DNA of 64,000 nucleotides, taken from assembly GCA_029212415.1 (NCBI GenBank), contig JARGOF010000013.1, forward strand, positions 1-64,000. Direction: 5' to 3'. Positions 9,215 to 16,599 of this stretch are shown one piece after another; position 1 is the stretch's first letter, and each line of letters opens with the position of its first letter. The position numbers and the translations under genes are program-made. Under the pieces are notes generated by a model, which saw only the letters and a program-made list of their open reading frames with translations, was not told the DNA's origin and made no database searches. This stretch comes from Rhizobiaceae bacterium (GTDB lineage: Bacteria; Pseudomonadota; Alphaproteobacteria; Rhizobiales; Rhizobiaceae).

Positions 9215-9235
9215 GGGTGCCATATGGGTGCCACC
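9215..9235 (+). repeat. Paired GGGTGCC motif, copy 1 (possible recombinase arm site)
   Basis: GGGTGCCATATGGGTGCC at 9215-9232 contains GGGTGCC twice with four bases between. Close versions occur at 15446-15462 and 15640-15657, both near the second att-like repeat. Short tandem motifs near tRNA-type att cores often bind the arm-binding domain of a tyrosine integrase. No integrase gene is visible, so the role is inferred from position only. Confidence 0.45.
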
Positions 9236-9418
9236 AGCCTGAGCCATAATGGATTGGTCAGATCAATTCCATTTGAATGCCGTCGAGCCTGATTACCAAC
9301 CCGCCGACATCGACTTCTTGAAAAAGGGCAGGAAGAAGACATTCGCTACAATCACAAGTGATTACTTTGAAGCCGGAAAAGCGAATCTTGAGCGCACGAT
9401 CATTTTCGACACTGATTA

Positions 9419-11362
9419 TTAGCCACGTTCAGGCCAATCATCAGGGATCAATTTTTTCCCGTTTTCCTTTGTCCAGCGTTCGACAGTTGCATCAACATAT
9501 CGGGCGTCATTTGCCATATATGCATGCTCGATTAGTAGGACTTGAAGACCGGTAGCCCTAGCTGTTTCCACAAAGATGAAGTCAACGATCTGGCTCATGG
9601 CGCGCCGGTCGTCGTCACTTTTCATCTCGGAAAGATCCCGCTCATCTTGAGCTTTTCCGTCTCCGGGATAGTAGGGTCGACTGATCTGGTCGATTACTAA
9701 CAAACCCGGAACCGGCGACGAAACCTGTTCAAAATGTTTGTGTAAACCGAATTGGAGCGCCAAGTGTATAGCGAGGTAGTTTTGATCTGAGCCAACTTCG
9801 ACCATATTCAGCGAGCGTTGTCGCACCGACTCAACGACCTTAATTCTCCCATCGGCGAGAAATTGCATTCGAGCACCGGTCAATGGTTCGGTCGATGGTA
9901 ACTGAGCCAGCATCTCCGTCGAGTAGTTTGAAACCATGTTTTCTGCGTGTGCTATCTTGTCCCGAAGCGCCTGCGGATCAACTAAGTCACGCAACTCTTC
10001 AATCTCAGCTTGAAGACCGCTGAAATTGACTGAAGGTTGCTGGAAGTCCTCAACAGTGGTTTCTAGAAATTGCTCGACTCTACCAATGGTCATTGCACGT
10101 GCTTGGGCGACATTATCTGCACGTTTGAGAGCATCATTCTGTTGAATAGCACTCCGTATTTGACGTTCAATCTCTTGGATGCGTGCGTTAGTCGATTTCA
10201 GAGCTTCCTCCGCTTGCTCCAGTTGTTCGATTAATTCAGGGGCTACTTGTTGGACAGACGCCACCTCTTGTTCAATTATTGTCAAAGAATTGGAGATACT
10301 TTTCGCGATTTCTGTGCCGACTTCACTAGGGTTCTGGCACACAGGACAAACGCCTGCATCAAGGCTGAGGTGCCCGACAAGACCTAATTTTTGATATTGC
10401 CCCGAAGCCGTAGTTTCGAATCCAGAGGAGTCTTTTACCAATGCGCGTAGAGCATTCCTTTCCTCACGCTTGGACGCGACCAAACGCACGGCCTGTTTCC
10501 GGGATTCTTCGAGTGGTCCCAGCTGATCGCCGAGTTCGACATCTGTCCGGTTGATGTCAAAGGCCGTTACCTGTCGAAGTAGACCTAGCAATTCTGGTTC
10601 GGCGGCCTCAGGCGGCGGCGCATCAATCAACCCCACACCTGAAGCTTGGGTGAGGAGTGCCAATGCTCTTTGAGTTACCATCGAACGACTTTTTTGTTGG
10701 CTCTTTGATTGGCGTTCCAATCGACCATAGGCAGCCTCGAGTCGTCGAAGTCTTCGTTGTATCAATACTGTCTCTTGATCAACTGCCTGCAAAAAATACG
10801 GCATCGTAGCCTTCAAATCGCGCACTTTGTCCGGGTCATCAAAATCATGCAAAAGCTTTGACTTACTAATTATCACATCAGCGGTTAGATAGAGGTAAGG
10901 TGTGATGTGCCTAATTGTTGCTTTGCCGACCGTCCATTTTTCGTCTGCGTCAGCATCTTCAATATCAGCGATCTTAAAAGCTCGTTCGATCAACTGTTTG
11001 GCCGTTGCCCGTGGCGCCGGTCCTTGCATACGATCAAACGAACCCGGTAGCGCTAGGCCTGCCCCAGTTTGAACAAACATCTTCTCGGTGCCTTTGCCCT
11101 CATCAGGGACTACACGTCCAACGAGCATATCAACTTTTCCGTCAGTCCAATGAACTGCTACTCCGATTGCCCGTCTCCGAACGAAGTACGGAAGATCGCA
11201 ACTCTTGGAACCAAGACAATAGTCAATTGCCTCAATTATTGCCGACTTACCTGTACCTGAACGCCCGGTGAGAATCGTAACGTCATCTTGACGTAGGTCG
11301 ATTGTTCGGCGGCTTTCGCCTACCCCGTAAAAAGCAATTTGCACAATGTTCCAACGGCTCAC
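9419..11362 (-). CDS. ABC-three-component system ATPase (DUF3732, SMC/Rad50-like)
   Basis: An SMC/Rad50-type ABC ATPase of 647 residues. It shows Walker A GRSGTGKS at 33-40 and long helical segments around a central CPVC at 339-342 that resembles a zinc hook. A variant signature region has NYLAIHLAL. Walker B is LLVIDQISRPYYP, with Asp near 558 and Gln where Glu is usual, and LLIEHAYM follows; these are traits of the DUF3732 ATPases of ABC-3C systems. I chose the GTG at 11362 because GGAGG lies seven bases upstream and it overlaps the stop of the middle component as GTGA. An ATG at 11419 would overlap that gene by 61 bases. It probably senses or moves on DNA and activates the effector; this is family-based inference. 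Confidence 0.85.
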   Translation of the reverse strand: MSRWNIVQIAFYGVGESRRTIDLRQDDVTILTGRSGTGKSAIIEAIDYCLGSKSCDLPYFVRRRAIGVAVHWTDGKVDMLVGRVVPDEGKGTEKMFVQTGAGLALPGSFDRMQGPAPRATAKQLIERAFKIADIEDADADEKWTVGKATIRHITPYLYLTADVIISKSKLLHDFDDPDKVRDLKATMPYFLQAVDQETVLIQRRLRRLEAAYGRLERQSKSQQKSRSMVTQRALALLTQASGVGLIDAPPPEAAEPELLGLLRQVTAFDINRTDVELGDQLGPLEESRKQAVRLVASKREERNALRALVKDSSGFETTASGQYQKLGLVGHLSLDAGVCPVCQNPSEVGTEIAKSISNSLTIIEQEVASVQQVAPELIEQLEQAEEALKSTNARIQEIERQIRSAIQQNDALKRADNVAQARAMTIGRVEQFLETTVEDFQQPSVNFSGLQAEIEELRDLVDPQALRDKIAHAENMVSNYSTEMLAQLPSTEPLTGARMQFLADGRIKVVESVRQRSLNMVEVGSDQNYLAIHLALQFGLHKHFEQVSSPVPGLLVIDQISRPYYPGDGKAQDERDLSEMKSDDDRRAMSQIVDFIFVETARATGLQVLLIEHAYMANDARYVDATVERWTKENGKKLIPDDWPERG

Positions 11363-11847
11363 GGGGTCACCTCCAATGCTGAAAAAATTAACGCAGGGCT
11401 GCCGACTTTCGACATCCATCCTCCCAAACGTTCAGCCCGAGCAACCGCATTTTTCGCACCGCTAGAGAGTTTTCCCTTTGCGTTTTCTGGAGGTTTTTTG
11501 GCTATGCCAATTTCCAAAGTTCCATCGAACTTCATGCTAAGCAACTGGCTGTGGAGTGCTGCCCGAAGTCCCGCAGCGGTCACATCCTTAGAATGGGTCA
11601 CATCTCTTTGTAGACCAACCCGACTTTCTGGAAAGCGGTTTAGCCAAGCTAAAAATCCAGTCGCTGCATTTGTTGAAGCAAAGCCCACTTCAAGCCTCTC
11701 AGACATAGCCATCGGCACTGCTAGGTATGCGAGGCAAATGTGTGGGGCGTTAGATGTACCAGCAGAAAAACTCTTGACGAAACGGTACAACAAGAAAGAA
11801 ACAAATGCCGGGTTTGTTTCGGCATAGAGGTCATAGCTTACTGTCAT
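11359..11847 (-). CDS. ABC-three-component system middle component
   Basis: A 162-residue protein without enzymatic motifs. Its position and coupling are those of the middle component (ABC-3C_MC type) between effector and ATPase. It begins MTVSYDLYAETNPAFVSFLLYRFVKSF and later has CLAYLAVPMAM, features of this small helical family as I know it. It overlaps the effector gene by ATGA and the ATPase by GTGA, so the three should be made in fixed ratio. The presumed job is to link ATPase and effector. Assignment rests on gene order plus weak family resemblance; a profile search would settle it. Confidence 0.75.
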   Translation of the reverse strand: MTVSYDLYAETNPAFVSFLLYRFVKSFSAGTSNAPHICLAYLAVPMAMSERLEVGFASTNAATGFLAWLNRFPESRVGLQRDVTHSKDVTAAGLRAALHSQLLSMKFDGTLEIGIAKKPPENAKGKLSSGAKNAVARAERLGGWMSKVGSPALIFSALEVTP

Positions 11848-13061
11848 TTCTTGAAACCCAATCTGTCAATGTACTCTGGATGCCACCCAACACGACCTTG
11901 AATGGACAAGACCTGATAGCTTCCACGCACATAGAAGGGAGAGGTTATAGTACTCTCGATACTGCCGACTTCTGCGGCGGCATCTTCCAGCGCCCATTTT
12001 AATACATTTAGACCCTCAGATTTAAGCGACGCCTCATCATTTATGTCCCCATTCTCACGTGCGGTCTCGTGCTGATATTCCCACTCTAAAACAAGCTTTT
12101 CATCATACGCGACGATCTTGCTGTGCTTGGATGGCGCTTCGGTAGACCATGCAGAACGTTGGTTCCGGGCTTGCCATTCAGAGATGCGCGCGCGCCTTAA
12201 CATTGCAGATTTCGCATCAACCAAATCACACTGCTTTGCCAGCATTTCATCGGTGTGAAAGACTGGGGGCGGCTGTTTGCTGCTGAAGCTGTCCATTAGT
12301 GTCTCAGTGTGCAGCGTCGCACTGGTCTCCGACAACTGCTCCAGAATCTCATGGCGAGCGATGAAGCGATCTCTCTTGCCTTCAAATGAAAGTAAGACCT
12401 GACGGTCCCACCACTCATAGATCTTGCGTGCAAGGGTCTCTCTTTGCGGTACCGGGTATGTATCCAAACGCTTCGCGAACATTTCCTCCAACGCGTCAAT
12501 TTTTGGTGCATCCGGACGTAGCACGATCTTTGCAAGCAGCCCTTCTTTTTCCTTGTCGGCGAGAGACAAAAACGCCTTGGCACCAGGTGATCTCTTTGTA
12601 TGGGGTTTACTTTTTTTCGCCAATTCCGCCGCACTCACGTCCTCCACCACACGTTCAGCCTCCGCAACAAGCGCGGTTAGCAGGCCCGAGCGATCCGAAC
12701 CCATCGTTTGGAGGCACTCCAACAATGAATTTTGAGACAAGGGCGCAACTGTGATCAGCGCAAAGCTGGTACTAGATATGTCAATGACAGGTAATATTTC
12801 TGCCCAAATCCTCAACGTAGTCCACAGATTGGCAGACTTGATATCAATCGGCTTAGGTTGAGCCGCGAATGAGTGCTTGAGCTGTTCGAGCAGGTCGCTT
12901 CCGTTTGCTGTAAGCTGCACGTCGTCGAGAGCTTCAATTGCAACTGTAGCCTCTTCATCCTTTAAGTCGAGCAATTCCAGCAGTGCAAAGCGTTCTTGAT
13001 ATCGAAACCCCATCGCCGATGCGGTTGCGTCGTGTACGGAACTCGCCAAATTGACATTCAT
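11844..13061 (-). CDS. ABC-three-component effector with PD-(D/E)XK-like N-terminal domain
   Basis: A 405-residue protein and the first gene of the operon. The N-terminal 90 residues have GFRYQERFALLELL (18-31), IEALDDVQL with E43 and D46-D47, and LLEQLKHS with Q60-x-K62. This order resembles restriction-like nucleases of the DUF4297/Cap4 kind, where acidic residues and QxK form the active site. The rest is helical and ends YQVLSIQGRVGWHPEYIDRLGFKK, consistent with an ABC-3C C-terminal partner domain. The likely action is cleavage of invading nucleic acid when the ATPase complex is triggered. Nuclease activity is inferred. It might instead be a degenerate, non-cutting fold, since a clear PD motif is not obvious. 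Confidence 0.75.
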   Translation of the reverse strand: MNVNLASSVHDATASAMGFRYQERFALLELLDLKDEEATVAIEALDDVQLTANGSDLLEQLKHSFAAQPKPIDIKSANLWTTLRIWAEILPVIDISSTSFALITVAPLSQNSLLECLQTMGSDRSGLLTALVAEAERVVEDVSAAELAKKSKPHTKRSPGAKAFLSLADKEKEGLLAKIVLRPDAPKIDALEEMFAKRLDTYPVPQRETLARKIYEWWDRQVLLSFEGKRDRFIARHEILEQLSETSATLHTETLMDSFSSKQPPPVFHTDEMLAKQCDLVDAKSAMLRRARISEWQARNQRSAWSTEAPSKHSKIVAYDEKLVLEWEYQHETARENGDINDEASLKSEGLNVLKWALEDAAAEVGSIESTITSPFYVRGSYQVLSIQGRVGWHPEYIDRLGFKK

Positions 13062-13199
13062 TCAAAAAAACCCAAAAAAAATACATTGATTTCAAGGTGC
13101 ACGCCTAGGTTTAACTTTTCAAGCATTAAGTAATCAGGGGGAGAGGGAGAAATTCCACAGCCTGTTGGAATTTCGTCAGTAAATACCCATCTCTCAACA

Positions 13200-13892
13200 A
13201 TGCGGTATGCCCTCTCAAACAGTCAACGTATCGAAGCAACGCCCAAAGCTGTTGGGACTTGCCCCGGCTGCGGAGCAGAAATGCTGGCCCGTTGTGGTGC
13301 CGAGAAGATATGGCATTGGGCGCACAAGGGGCGACGCCACTGTGACCAATGGTGGGAGAACGAGACCGAATGGCATCGATCATGGAAGAACCAGTTCTCA
13401 TCTGATTGGCAAGAAATCCCTGCGCGCGATGCGCAGGGCGAGCTACATATCGCGGACATTAAGACCCCTTACGGCCTCACAATCGAATTTCAGCATTCCG
13501 CGATAAAGCTGGACGAAGTGGTCAAACGTACCAAATTTTATGATCAAGTAATCTGGATCATAGATGCAACACGTCGCCCTACTGACCTAGCGCAATATGC
13601 CCAGATGTTAGAGTACAATTACCCAGACCGTTTCGACGGGGTCGACATCTACACGGTTCATCACACGGAAACACGGCTTCTAAAGGAATGGGGATCGCTT
13701 GGCCGGATTGTTGGTTTTGACTATGGTGGTGACAACCTGTGCCTACTGACGGCGGCTCAAGGTCACAATCGATACCTATTCGATTTTCCCAAGGCTGAAT
13801 TTTCCAAGTCAATTATTGACGGAAAACCCTTGCCGGTCGTCCAATTCGGAGAACCGACCCAACGCCGTTATCGTCGTCGCCGAGGTTACTAA
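13200..13892 (+). CDS. CoiA-like predicted nuclease with zinc ribbon
   Basis: A 230-residue protein. The N-terminus has a zinc-binding stretch CPGCGAEMLARCGAEKIWHWAH (C21, C24, H39, H42), as found before the nuclease domain of competence protein CoiA. A PD-(D/E)XK-like core follows: ENETEWHRSWK (about 53-63), then HIADIKTPYG (D86) and LTIEFQHS (E96, Q98). The C-terminus is basic (RRYRRRRGY). It is divergent from the ABC-3C operon, 138 bases away, in the same low-GC segment. It may be a second defence nuclease or a separate cargo gene. No natural-competence genes are near. Confidence 0.75.
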   Translation: MRYALSNSQRIEATPKAVGTCPGCGAEMLARCGAEKIWHWAHKGRRHCDQWWENETEWHRSWKNQFSSDWQEIPARDAQGELHIADIKTPYGLTIEFQHSAIKLDEVVKRTKFYDQVIWIIDATRRPTDLAQYAQMLEYNYPDRFDGVDIYTVHHTETRLLKEWGSLGRIVGFDYGGDNLCLLTAAQGHNRYLFDFPKAEFSKSIIDGKPLPVVQFGEPTQRRYRRRRGY

Positions 13893-14086
13893 GTTCGATG
13901 CGACGCAATGATTGGCGGCATAGTCTTGCGATTCAGCCGTTACCCTCGTCAAAATGCTAAGTTCCGCCAGTATGACCCGCTACTGTGAGTTTGCTGGCCA
14001 TCTGATCTAGCAAGTGCAGGAAATGTCCAAAAATTTCAGGCTGTACTGCAGTATTGCAATGTCACAGAGAGGTGGTTCGGTTTGTC
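13893..14086. other. Non-coding gap between CoiA-like gene and IS3 element
   Basis: I see no coding signal, RNA gene or clear repeat here. It is the flank next to the left end of the IS3-family element. Confidence 0.4.
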
Positions 14087-14128
14087 TGAACAGTTTCGGG
14101 CGTATGCCTAAGTGGATTTCCACCTCGA

Positions 14129-14959
14129 TTATGCTGCCGCCAGGATTGGCGTCAGCGCGTTGAAGTAAGCCTGATCCGGCGTTTGCCGGTCAAGGGATGA
14201 ATGTGGGCGTCGGGTGTTATAGAAGGCCAGATATCGACTTATGCCTGCTCGGGCTTCCGGCACGGTTTTATAGGCATGGAGGTAGACCTCCTCATATTTG
14301 ATCGACCGCCAAAGCCGTTCGACGAAGACATTGTCCCGCCATGCGCCCTTGCCGTCCATCGAGATTGCGATTTCAGCCTTCTTCAGCACCGCCGTGAAGC
14401 CGATCGATGTGAACTGCGATCCCTGATCCGTGTTGAAGATGTCAGGCTTGCCGTGGCGGGCCAGCGCTTCCTCAACCGCTTCGATACAGAAGGCCGTTTC
14501 CAGCGTGATCGACAGCCGCCAAGACAGAACCCGGCGAGAGAACCAGTCGATGACAGCGCAGAGATAGACGAAGCCGCGAGCCATGGGGATGTAGGTGATG
14601 TCCGTTGCCCAGACCTGATTGGGTCTGGTGACCGCCAGCTTGCGCAGGAGATAGGGATAGACCTTGTGGCCTGGCGTTGGTTTCGAGGTGTTCGGACGGC
14701 GGTAGATCGCCTTGATGCCCATTTTCTACATAAGCGTGGCAACGTGCAGCCGCCCAGTTTCCAGCCCTTCCGCTTTCAAAAGCCCTTGCAACATCCGACT
14801 TCCCGCGAATGGATAGTCGAGATGCAGCTCATCGATCCGCCGCATCAGGGCAAGATCGCCATCAGACACTGGACGAGGCAGATAGTAGACGCTGCCACGG
14901 CTGAAGCCGAGAAGCTTAGCCTGGCGCGCGACGGACAGTCTGTGTGTGCGGTCGATCAT
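14129..14959 (-). pseudogene. IS3-family transposase OrfB, interrupted by an in-frame stop
   Basis: OrfB carries the DDE integrase domain. The 5' part (from 14959) encodes MIDRTHRLSVARQAKLLGFSRG through HVATLM, then TAG at 14726-14728. The same frame continues with KMGIKAIYRRP to the end at 14129. The catalytic residues are present: Asp in TDITYIP, Asp in FNTDQGSQF and Glu in VERLWRSIKYEE. Family members have a lysine codon at the TAG, so one base change explains the break. Unless the stop is read through or sequencing erred, the copy cannot transpose alone. Its ATG overlaps the orfA stop as ATGA. Confidence 0.85.
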
Positions 14960-15288
14960 TTCTTTCCGCCCAGCAATCCCGCCTTGCCGAGCGCACCTGA
15001 CAAAAAATCGTTCTCCAGTGCCAGTTCGCCTATTTTGGCATGAAGTGTTTTGATGTCGACAGCCGGAGTAGCGGCTTCTGTCTTCGCGTCACCGCCAAAA
15101 ACGCCCGTCGCTCCCTCAAGGAGTTGTTTTTTCCATTGCTTGATCTGGTTGGCGTGGACATCGAATTGCTGGGATAATTCTACCAGCGTCTGCTCGCCAC
15201 GGATGGCGGCAAGCGCCACCTTCGCCTTGAAAGCCGGGGTGTGGTTCCGGCGCGGTCGTCTAGTCATGCTATCTCCTGTTTCCGGCAT
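14956..15288 (-). CDS. IS3-family transposase OrfA (helix-turn-helix)
   Basis: OrfA is the DNA-binding partner of the IS3 transposase. It has RRPRRNHTPAFKAKVALAAIRGEQTL, then LSQQFDVHANQIKQWKKQLLEGA, the usual helix-turn-helix of HTH_Tnp_1. A leucine-rich helical stretch at the C-terminus (IKTLHAKIGELALENDFL) serves for multimerisation. It is 110 residues from the first ATG; MTRRPRR at residue 8 may be the true start. It overlaps orfB by ATGA. It is intact, unlike orfB. Confidence 0.9.
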   Translation of the reverse strand: MPETGDSMTRRPRRNHTPAFKAKVALAAIRGEQTLVELSQQFDVHANQIKQWKKQLLEGATGVFGGDAKTEAATPAVDIKTLHAKIGELALENDFLSGALGKAGLLGGKK

Positions 15289-15445
15289 CTAAGCCAAACT
15301 CAGGCAGAAATTCCACTTATCCCTGCTGTCCAGTTTTCCCGAGCCACGTCTGTGAACATGCCTGATGCTCCAATGTGTACTACGGTCAAACTATGCCCAT
15401 GGCTGTGCGCTCTTCAACACATAAACCTAGCGAACGATGTAAGCG

Positions 15446-15464
15446 GGGTGCCGTATGGGTGCAA
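15446..15464 (+). repeat. Paired GGGTGCC motif, copy 2
   Basis: GGGTGCCGTATGGGTGC at 15446-15462 is the second copy of the paired motif seen at 9215. It lies between the IS element and the second att-like repeat. Sixteen of the 17 bases match copy 1. It could be an arm-type recombinase site of the same or a related element. Confidence 0.45.
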
Positions 15465-15594
15465 GAAATCATGGGGTGAAACGATATACTTCGCTGCGCC
15501 CTGAAATGATATGTAGGACCCAGCAGTTTGATGTCGTTGGGTAAAACGTTCAGAAAGCAACGGCATGCTCTACTCTGCATAGCATCAAAGGAAA

Positions 15595-15623
15595 ATTGAA
15601 AATCCTCGTGTCGGTGGTTCGAT
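15595..15623 (+). repeat. 29-bp direct repeat, copy 2 (att-like core)
   Basis: An exact copy of 9101-9129. Outside the 29 bases it diverges at once: upstream is GGAAA instead of ACGG, and downstream is CTGATTTTTTC instead of the tRNA 3' end. The stretch 15333-15691 around it has no gene that I can support. Confidence 0.75.
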
Positions 15624-15639
15624 CTGATTTTTTCATACC

Positions 15640-15657
15640 GGGTGCCGTTTGAGTGCC
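15640..15657 (+). repeat. Paired GGGTGCC motif, copy 3
   Basis: GGGTGCCGTTTGAGTGCC lies 17 bases after the second att-like repeat. It keeps the four-base spacing, with one change in the second half (GAGTGCC). Position relative to the core and to the ATPase-like fragment beyond mirrors the left end (9101 core, 9215 motif, 9419 ATPase 3' end). Confidence 0.45.
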
Positions 15658-15691
15658 ATCAATAAAGGCAAGATCTTATAGAGCAGTGGAG

Positions 15692-15790
15692 TTACCCGAG
15701 CCAGCTTTCCGGGATCAGTTTTTCGCCATCTCTCCATTCGGCAACTTTGTAAATAGACTTGTCGCGGTTTAATTCGCTGCCCCATTGGAC
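15692..15790 (-). pseudogene. C-terminal remnant of a second DUF3732-like ABC-3C ATPase
   Basis: On the minus strand this reads IYKVAEWRDGEKLIPESWLG then a stop, preceded by about 11 more in-frame residues and an upstream stop. The intact ATPase at 9419 ends VERWTKENGKKLIPDDWPERG. Shared are a Trp, then GxKLIP, an acidic residue and Trp, at the same distance from the end. No start and no other ATPase motifs remain, so this is a fragment. The match is short, so it is a reasoned but unproved call. Confidence 0.5.
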
Positions 15791-15846
15791 CTAGCTGCCG
15801 TTCTCGTATCGATGGGAGGATTGGGCGCAGAGTGTTGAGCGAAGAT

Positions 15847-16167
15847 CTAGGCGGTGTCTTGGGTCAGCGAAAAACTCACGCCTTCGCGCTGCTTCAAACG
15901 CGAAACCATCGCCAGCAAATTATCCGCGCGCGGATTGCCTTTCGCGCTGAGCATACGCATCAGGCTCTTGGGGTCCTTGTCCATGTCCTGGGCCAAGGCC
16001 TCGAACCCCACGGTGGCGTTCACGTAGTCGCGCAAGAGCACCTTTCCGGTCTCCAGATCGTCGCTGAGCATTGCTTCAATTGCCTCGCGGAACAACCCCA
16101 CACGAAACTCAGGATCCCGCTCAGCGCGTGCCTTGATCGTGTCTTTGAAGTCTTTGGTCAATGGCAT
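15847..16167 (-). CDS. Antitoxin, HigA-like (type II toxin-antitoxin)
   Basis: A 106-residue protein, taking the ATG at 16167 because AGGAG lies just upstream. It starts MPLTKDFKDTIKARAERDPEFRVGLFREAIEAML. A helix-turn-helix follows (VGFEALAQDMDKDPKSLMRMLSAKGNPRADNLLAMVSRL), typical of antitoxins paired with Gp49/HigB-type toxins. The toxin gene is directly upstream with one base between stop and start. The antitoxin should neutralise the toxin and, with it, repress their promoter. Confidence 0.88.
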   Translation of the reverse strand: MPLTKDFKDTIKARAERDPEFRVGLFREAIEAMLSDDLETGKVLLRDYVNATVGFEALAQDMDKDPKSLMRMLSAKGNPRADNLLAMVSRLKQREGVSFSLTQDTA

Positions 16168-16168
16168 G

Positions 16169-16498
16169 TCAGTCTCCTTTCCGTTTACGGGCCTTGTAAT
16201 CGTCCCAAAAGGCTTTGGCCTGTTCGATGTCCTTTGATTGGCGCCTTTTCGTCCCGCCACATAGCAGGATCACGAGCGTATCGCCGTCCTTGCCGAAATA
16301 GACGCGGTAGCCCGGGCCAAAGGTGATCCGTCGTTCGGACACGCCTTGCCCGACAGACTTCACGTCACCCAAGTTGCCAGCCTCGATCCGCGCAAGGGCG
16401 GTTCTTACCTTCAGGGCGGCTGCTGTATCGAGACGATTGAACCAATCGCCAAACGGCGTTTTTCCCGCCTCGGTAACGTAGACAACAAGTTTGATCAT
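16169..16498 (-). CDS. Toxin of RelE/HigB (Gp49-like) family
   Basis: A 109-residue protein from the ATG at 16498 (MIKLVVYVTEAGKTPFGDWFNRLD). Hallmarks of the PF05973 toxin group are ALARIEAGNLGDVKSVGQGVSERRITFGPGYRVYFG and VILLCGGTKRRQSKDIEQAKAFWDDYK. Family members cut mRNA at the ribosome. The toxin-first order is HigBA-like. An 18-bp palindrome 11 bases upstream of the start probably serves as operator. The pair lies among mobile DNA and may stabilise the island. Confidence 0.9.
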   Translation of the reverse strand: MIKLVVYVTEAGKTPFGDWFNRLDTAAALKVRTALARIEAGNLGDVKSVGQGVSERRITFGPGYRVYFGKDGDTLVILLCGGTKRRQSKDIEQAKAFWDDYKARKRKGD

Positions 16499-16508
16499 TG
16501 GGAATGTT

Positions 16509-16526
16509 GGTAACATATACGTTACC
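16509..16526. promoter_or_regulatory. Palindromic operator of the toxin-antitoxin pair
   Basis: GGTAACATATACGTTACC has perfect six-base arms (GGTAAC and GTTACC) around ATATAC. It is immediately upstream of the toxin gene, where the promoter should lie. Autorepression of type II pairs through such a site is the rule. Confidence 0.65.
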
Positions 16527-16599
16527 CATTGTCAATTTTTTCTGCCTTTGCACCGCGAACCGCGCTTGATGCGTCAGCCCTCGATCCAACTCGACCTGC

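Larger units (their letters stand above)
14087..15332 (-). mobile_element. IS3-family insertion sequence
   Basis: About 1.25 kb holding orfA and a stop-interrupted orfB on the minus strand. Imperfect terminal inverted repeats are visible: TGAACAG at 14087 faces CTGTCCA ending at 15332. Further in, TAAGTGGATTTCC (from 14109) matches the reverse complement TAAGTGGAATTTC near 15307-15319. Exact ends and target duplication are uncertain by a few bases. The element lies in the accessory island between the two 29-bp repeats. Confidence 0.8.

Noticed and set aside
9041..9247. Minus-strand frame over the guaD end and tRNA-like fragment
   Set aside because: It reads WCRGRNRTTDTRIFNPCF, the well-known spurious translation of a tRNA antisense, so it is an artefact.
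9249..9422. Plus-strand open frame of 57 codons (MDWSDQFHLNAVEP...) between the first GGGTGCC pair and the ATPase 3' end
   Set aside because: No ribosome binding site, no family I recognise, and it runs tail-to-tail into the ATPase stop. It could be a relic but I cannot support it as a gene.
15333..15594. Possible integrase remnant between the IS and the second repeat
   Set aside because: I translated both strands by eye around the GGGTGCC pair and saw no tyrosine-recombinase motif.
15446..15657. CRISPR-like array made of the GGGTGCC repeats
   Set aside because: Units are short, few and irregularly spaced, and no cas genes are present.
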